Shown: positions 60,051 to 64,000 of the stretch, piece by piece
Layout of the letters: each line of letters begins with the position of its first letter
How positions within the stretch are numbered: position 1 is the stretch's first letter
Source: Cellulosimicrobium sp. CUA-896
Lineage (GTDB): Bacteria; Actinomycetota; Actinomycetes; Actinomycetales; Cellulomonadaceae
Assembly (NCBI RefSeq): GCF_001942335.1
Contig: NZ_MKKH01000022.1
Coordinates: 115,625 to 179,624 of the forward strand
Length of the DNA stretch: 64,000 nt
Direction of reading: 5' to 3'
Position numbers and translations under genes: made by a program
The notes under the pieces: model-generated
The model's input: the letters and a program-made list of their open reading frames with translations, nothing else
Told to the model about the DNA's origin: nothing
The model's database searches: none

Positions 60051-61005
60051 GACGCCGCCCCTGTCGTCGCGGCGTTCGCGGGCGCCGACCCCGCGCGCGG
60101 CGCGGCGGCTCCGCGGCGAACGCCGTCCTCGACCCGCACGACCGGCGGCGCCGCCTGTCCGGCGCCGGGCTCCCAGGCCACGGCGAGGCCGGCCGCGGCG
60201 TCGAGCGCCGCCCGGTCGACGCCGGACGTCTCGCCCGCGCGCAACCACCAGAAGTACTCGCGGTTCCCGCTCGGCCCCGGCAGCGGGCTGGGCACGACCG
60301 CCACGGGGCGCAGCCCCGCGCGCACCGCGTCCGCCCCGACGCGCGCGACCACCTCGGCGTGCAGCGCGGGGTCGCGGACGACGCCGCCGCTCCCGAGCCG
60401 TTCGCGCCCGACCTCGAACTGCGGCTTGACGAGCATTAGCAGGTCCGTGCCCGGCCGGACGACGGCGGCGACCGGGGGCAGCACGAGCGCGAGCGAGATG
60501 AACGACAGGTCGGCCACGACCACGTCGGGCGGGGGGCCGAGGTGCTCCGGGGCCAGCGCGCGCACGTTGACGCCTCGTGCACCTGCACGCGCGGGTCGGT
60601 GCGCAGCTCGGGCACGAGCTGGTCGTGCCCGACGTCGACGGCGACGACCTCACGGGCGCCTGCGCGCAGCAGTACGTCCGTGAACCCGCCGGTCGAGGCA
60701 CCGAGATCGAGGCACCGGGCATCGTCGACGACCGGCCCGCGGTCCCCGTCGGCCGGCAGCGCCGCCAGGGCCTCCAGCACGCCCGCGAGCTTGCCGCCGG
60801 CGCGCGACGCGTACCCCGGGTCGGCCGGGTCGGCCGTGACCTCGAGCACGCTCGACGGCGCGACGACCGCCGACACCTTCGTCGCCCGCGCACCGTCGCA
60901 CGTCACTCGCCCGGAGGAGACGAGCTCGGCCGCCCGGCGCCGCGAACGGGCGAGCCCTCGACGGACGAGCTCGCTGTCCAGGCGCGCACCGGCGCGCTCG
61001 GCCAT
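60047..61005 (-). CDS. tlyA: TlyA family rRNA methyltransferase/haemolysin (one frameshift)
   Basis: 2'-O-methylates cytidines in 16S and 23S rRNA in mycobacteria, where its loss gives capreomycin resistance. The N-terminal S4 RNA-binding domain ([21 protein letters not shown]) leads into the FtsJ-like fold with CLDLGASTGGFTDVLL, VAVDVGHDQLVPELR, VVADLSFISLALVL and MLVKPQFEVGRERLG. One base is missing near 60572. After EYFWWLRAG an Ala/Pro-rich tail of about 45 residues is added. The start is ATG 61003-61005. Confidence 0.92.
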
Positions 61006-61007
61006 CC

Positions 61008-61223
61008 TCAGTCCTCCGTGCTCGCCAGGTCGGCGACGAGCGCGGCGTGCACGGCCTCGAGGACCTCGACGTGCGTCGCCGTCGGCATCGCCTCGAGCCC
61101 GTCCAGCCGCCCCAGCGCGTCGTCGAGCGTCGTGCGCGGACGCGGCGGGCCCGGCAGGGGGACCGCACCGCCGCGGGGCTCGTCGACCGACGGCGCCCCG
61201 AGGAGGCCGTGCTCGTCCGCCAT
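61008..61223 (-). CDS. Small protein between HAD and tlyA genes, 71 aa
   Basis: An ATG at 61221-61223 begins a 71-residue acidic protein. A Pro/Arg-rich middle is followed by an amphipathic helix (TTLDDALGRLDGLEAMPTAT) and a second helix (VEVLEAVHAALVADL). I recognise no named family. Small proteins of this kind sit next to tlyA in related genomes from memory. It ends two bases from the tlyA ATG, so cotranscription is likely. Confidence 0.65.
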   Translation of the reverse strand: MADEHGLLGAPSVDEPRGGAVPLPGPPRPRTTLDDALGRLDGLEAMPTATHVEVLEAVHAALVADLASTED

Positions 61224-61413
61224 GTGTGCCTGCCTTCCGGATCGTTCGTCGGACGCGCCGGGCTCCGCGGCCGCGCGGTGCTCGCGCGCCGCCGGGCGGT
61301 CCGGGCCCACCGTACCCGTAGCGTCCCACGCGACACGCCGGGACGGCACGACGGACGACCGTCGTCCACAGGCCCGCCCGCCGCCACCACTCCCCCGGGC
61401 GGCACCAGCGAGC

Positions 61414-61438
61414 GCGCCCGGACGCGCCGTCCGGCGCG
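61414..61438 (-). terminator. Hairpin after the HAD phosphatase gene
   Basis: CCGGACG pairs with CGTCCGG around CGC, with three more pairs beyond one mismatch. It begins about seven bases after the stop at 61445 and no U-tract follows. Confidence 0.45.
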
Positions 61439-61444
61439 GGCGCC

Positions 61445-62466
61445 TCAGTGCCCGCCGACCGGCAGCGCGGGGACGCCGTCGTCGGCGAGGGGCCGCCCGT
61501 CGTCGGCCGCCGACCACGCCGCGGCCGCAGCCGCGCGCACCGTGTCGACCGTCGCGACGCCGCGCACGTCGAGCCGCAGCCTCCCGTCCTCGACGCGGGC
61601 CGCGCTCTCGCCGCACGCCCACCATCCGTCCGGACCCGGCGTGGGGGCGGGGTGCGGCTCGTGCAGGGACCGGAGGTCCTCGCCGATGTAGTCGGGCCGC
61701 AGACCCGGCTCGGCCAGCACGGCGTCGCGGGCCGTGCTCACGCCCGTCAGCACGTGCAGCCCGGGATAGCCGCCCGCGCGGGCGCCGCGAGGTCGGTGTC
61801 GAGCCGGTCGCCGATCACGAGGGGCGCCGTGGCGCCCGCCCGCTCGACGGCGAGCCGGTACATGGCCGGCGTCGGCTTCCCCGCGCTGTCGGGTGTGACG
61901 CCTGTCGCGGCCTGCACGGCCCCGACGAGCGCGCCGTTGCCCGGCGCGAAGCCGCGTTCCGTGGGCAGCGACATGTCGAGGTTGCTCGCGACGTGCCAGG
62001 CCCCCCGGCGGACGGCGTACGCCGCCTCGGCGAGCTGCTCCCAGCCCAGCTGGGGCGCGAAGCCCTGGGCGACGGCGACCGGCTCCGCGTCCGCCGTCCG
62101 GACGACCTCGAAGCCGGCCTCGCGCACGGCGGTGACCAGACCCGCGCCGCCGACGACGAGGACGCGCGCGCCGGGCTCCAGCCGCGTCCGCAGCAGCGCG
62201 GCGGCCGCCTGGGCCGCGGTCATGACCTCCTCCGCCGTCGCCGGGATGCTCAGCCCGGTGAGCTGCTGCGCCACCGAGCCGGGCTCGCGGGACGCGTTGT
62301 TGGTGACGAACACGAGGCGCATGCCCGCGGTGCGCGCACCGGTCAGGCTCTCCGCCGCGTGCGGGATCGGGTCGTGCCCGCGGTACGCGACGCCGTCCAG
62401 GTCGACGAGGGCCAGGTCGTAGCGCTGAGCGAGCGGCTCGGCGCTCGCGAGGAGCCCGGCGCTCAC
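61445..62466 (-). CDS. HAD-superfamily phosphatase, NagD/glycerol-phosphate type (one frameshift)
   Basis: A cytoplasmic sugar or glycerol phosphatase (HAD subfamily IIA). The nucleophile is in LVDLDGVAYRG, motif II in VFVTNNASREPG, the Lys in AGKPTPAMYRLA and the metal Asp in VIGDRLDTDL. One base is missing near 61786. The corrected frame continues with GGYPGLHVLTGVSTARDAVL and a C-terminal domain of about 90 residues, giving about 340 aa. The GTG at 62464-62466 overlaps the TPR gene stop as GTGA. Confidence 0.9.
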
Positions 62467-63751
62467 CGGTCCGCTCCTGCGTCGCGCGCCTCGTCACGAC
62501 CGTCGCTTGCGGGCGCGCCCTCGGCGTCGGGCTCGTCGGTCGGTGCGTGCTCGGGCGCCGGATCGCCGGAGGAGACGTCGCCGGTGGGAGCGTCGTCGAC
62601 GTCGTCGACACCCTCCGCGAGGTCGTCGGCGCCCTCCGCGAGGTCGTAGACGACGACGTCCTCGTCGTCCTCACCGAGGGCCGAGCCGAGCGCGGACGCG
62701 TCGACACGGGCCAGGAGCTCGGCGGCCTCGTCCGTCCGGCCGAGCAGCTCGAGCACCGCCGCCCTGGCCTGGAGCACACGCAGCCCGAGCTCTCCACGCG
62801 TCCCGGCCGCCGGAACGTGGCCGAGCGCGGCCAGCGCGGCGTCGAGCTCGCCGAGGTCGACGCGCGCACCACTGACGACGATCGCGAGCTCGGTGCGGGC
62901 GACGTCGTCGAGGGTGCGGGCCTCGTCGGACGCCGCGAGGGCGAGCGCGCGCTCCGGACGCCCGAGCCCGCGTTCGCAGTCCGCCATGATCGCGAGGTGC
63001 TCCGACGAGCCGTTCAGCCTGCGCACCGTCCGCAGCTCGCGCAGCGCCTCGGCGTAGCGGCCCGTGCGGTAGGCGGTCAGACCGGCCGCCTCACGGACGA
63101 CGTCGACGCGCCCCGCGCGCCGGACCGCCGCCTGGGCGTGCTCGTAGGCCAGCTCGGGCTCGGTGTCGATGAGGCGACCTGCCATGACGAGGTGCTTGCC
63201 CACGACCTCGGCCGTCTCCTTGCTCAGCGTACGCAGACGCCCGCGAGCGGCCCGGTCGAGCTGGGAGAACGTCACGTCCTCGGCGACCTCGGGACCGGCC
63301 CGGTGACGCGGCTCGGGGCGCCGGTCGCGCTGCTCCGTCCGGTCGCGGCCCGCGCGCGGCGCGTGACCGCGACGCTCGGCCCGGGCCGCGCCGGCCTGGT
63401 CCTGCCGACGGCGGTCTGCGGCGCCGGAGTCGGGTCGCCCCGGCCCGCCACGACGGTCGCGTCCCGGGATCCACGATCGGCGCTCGTGCGCGCGCCCCCA
63501 CCGCGCCCGGACGCACCACGGCGGTCCTCGCCCCACGAGCGCGAGCCCGAGCGGTCGCGCCCGGAGCCGTCGCGCTCGGGGCGTGCGCCCGCCGGTGCAG
63601 CGCCACGGCGGGAGGGGCCGTCGCGCCGTTCGCGCGCGGACCCGCGGTCCGCGCCGCGCCGGCGGTCGGCGCTGCCGCGCTCCGGGCGCTCCTCGCGGGA
63701 CGACGCCGGCTCCTGCCGGTCGCGCTCGGGGTCGTGGTGCGTGTCGTTCAC
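62463..63751 (-). CDS. TPR protein with basic, disordered N-terminus, about 429 aa (one frameshift)
   Basis: The first 170 or so residues are very rich in Arg, Asp, Gly and Ser (short Arg-Asp-Arg runs) and certainly disordered. From VTFSQLDRAARGRLRTLSKE a helical tetratricopeptide part follows (HAQAAVRRAGRVDVVREAAGL, RYAEALRELRTVRRLNG, HLAIMADCERGLGRPERAL). An acidic tail ends the protein. The frame changes near 63470 by one base. The start is GTG 63749-63751 after GAGGG. Actinobacteria keep this gene upstream of the HAD/tlyA genes. It may bind RNA or protein; the function is unknown. Confidence 0.75.
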
Positions 63752-63855
63752 AGATTCCCTCTTCCGTGCCAGATGCGCTGGCCATCTTTCCATGCCGCGC
63801 TCGCCCGCCCGTGCGGGGCGCCGCGTCCCGCCGCGGCGGCTGTGACGGGTAAACG

Positions 63856-63888
63856 CCGAAGGCCCACCCCGTGGGGGTGGGCCTTCGG
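63856..63888 (-). terminator. rrn operon terminator
   Basis: A perfect 15-bp stem (63856-63870 with 63874-63888) with a three-base loop lies just downstream of the 5S rRNA. On the minus strand it is followed by CGTTTACCC, only weakly U-rich. This is the strongest hairpin in the window. Confidence 0.88.
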
Positions 63889-63896
63889 TGAAGGGT

Positions 63897-64000
63897 TGTC
63901 CGGCGGCGTCCTACTCTCCCACCCCGTCTCCAGGGCAGTACCATCGGCGCTGAAGGCTTAGCTTCCGGGTTCGGTATGGGACCGGGCGTTTCCCCTTCGC
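63897..64000 (-). rRNA. rrf: 5S ribosomal RNA, 3' part (5' end beyond right edge)
   Basis: The minus strand shows the conserved 5S body: GAAACGCCCGGTCCCATACC, then GAACCCGGAAGCTAAGC, GCGCCGATGGTACTG, GGTGGGAGAGTAGGACGCCG and the closing stem to GGACAAC. About 15 bases of the 5' end are missing beyond 64000. The rest of the rRNA operon must lie to the right, transcribed toward this window. Confidence 0.93.

Noticed and set aside
61353..61367. Palindrome GGACGAC-C-GTCGTCC as an operator
   Set aside because: It lies between cotranscribed-looking genes, is fully GC-type and has no promoter elements around it; chance is likely at this composition.
63752..63896. A tRNA gene after the 5S rRNA
   Set aside because: The region holds only the terminator stem and the leader of the TPR gene; no cloverleaf or T-loop sequence is visible.

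Overview
The window is GC-rich chromosomal DNA (well above 70% GC by eye) from a Gram-positive actinobacterium. SepH, SteA, MctB-like, DUF3159, DUF3710, DUF4193, DUF5998 and DUF3093 genes, many GTG starts and ATGA/GTGA gene overlaps point to Micrococcales, most like the Cellulomonas/Cellulosimicrobium/Isoptericola group. The genus is inference. Almost everything is core chromosome. I see no insertion sequence, prophage, CRISPR array or tRNA.

Layout. 1-6.3 kb: the 5' part of aconitase behind a 30-bp dyad, a small unknown protein, a TrmA/RlmD-type RNA methyltransferase, and a KimA-like potassium importer divergent from two TrkA-type regulators (ceoB, ceoC). 6.3-13.2 kb: the conserved DUF3159, OB-fold, DUF3710, dut, DUF3093, DUF4193, suhB, TRIC channel and sepH block. 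13.2-22.8 kb: thymidine kinase, an alkaline-phosphatase-superfamily enzyme, DUF5998, a GNAT/acyl-CoA-synthetase fusion, topoisomerase IV subunit A and a PAS-PP2C phosphatase. 22.9-36.1 kb: the most accessory-looking stretch. An MFS exporter and a G6PDH paralogue are divergent, and they face a probable six-gene operon: LuxR-type LAL regulator, cydA, cydB, GH15 glycosidase, NDH-2-like dehydrogenase and a GMC dehydrogenase carrying a four-Cys motif. 36.3-37.8 kb: an orphan membrane-HTH (DUF2637) protein. 37.9-45 kb: the full suf operon (sufR-B-D-Rieske-C-S-U-T). 45.1-50 kb: an ABC exporter pair, a BCCT transporter and haem A synthase. 50-63.8 kb: NUDIX, pyrG, murJ, an MraY-like protein, mctB, steA, recN, nadK, tlyA, a HAD phosphatase and a TPR protein. 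At the right edge the 3' part of a 5S rRNA gene and its terminator mark the end of an rrn operon on the minus strand.

Reading caution. About 33 places need a single-base (rarely two-base) correction to keep a well-conserved protein in frame, nearly all apparent deletions in short G/C runs. They hit genes expected to be indispensable (nadK, sufS, dut), so I read them as sequence errors, not decay. Affected genes are given as one CDS with the break position stated.

How the genes may work together. The 26-36 kb operon could couple release of sugar from a glucoside (GH15), flavin-dependent oxidation (GMC, NDH-2) and oxygen reduction by cytochrome bd under one regulator, with a G6PDH paralogue beside it. 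This is the most interesting candidate system here, and it is inference from gene content and spacing. The suf, potassium and envelope/division clusters follow familiar actinobacterial order.
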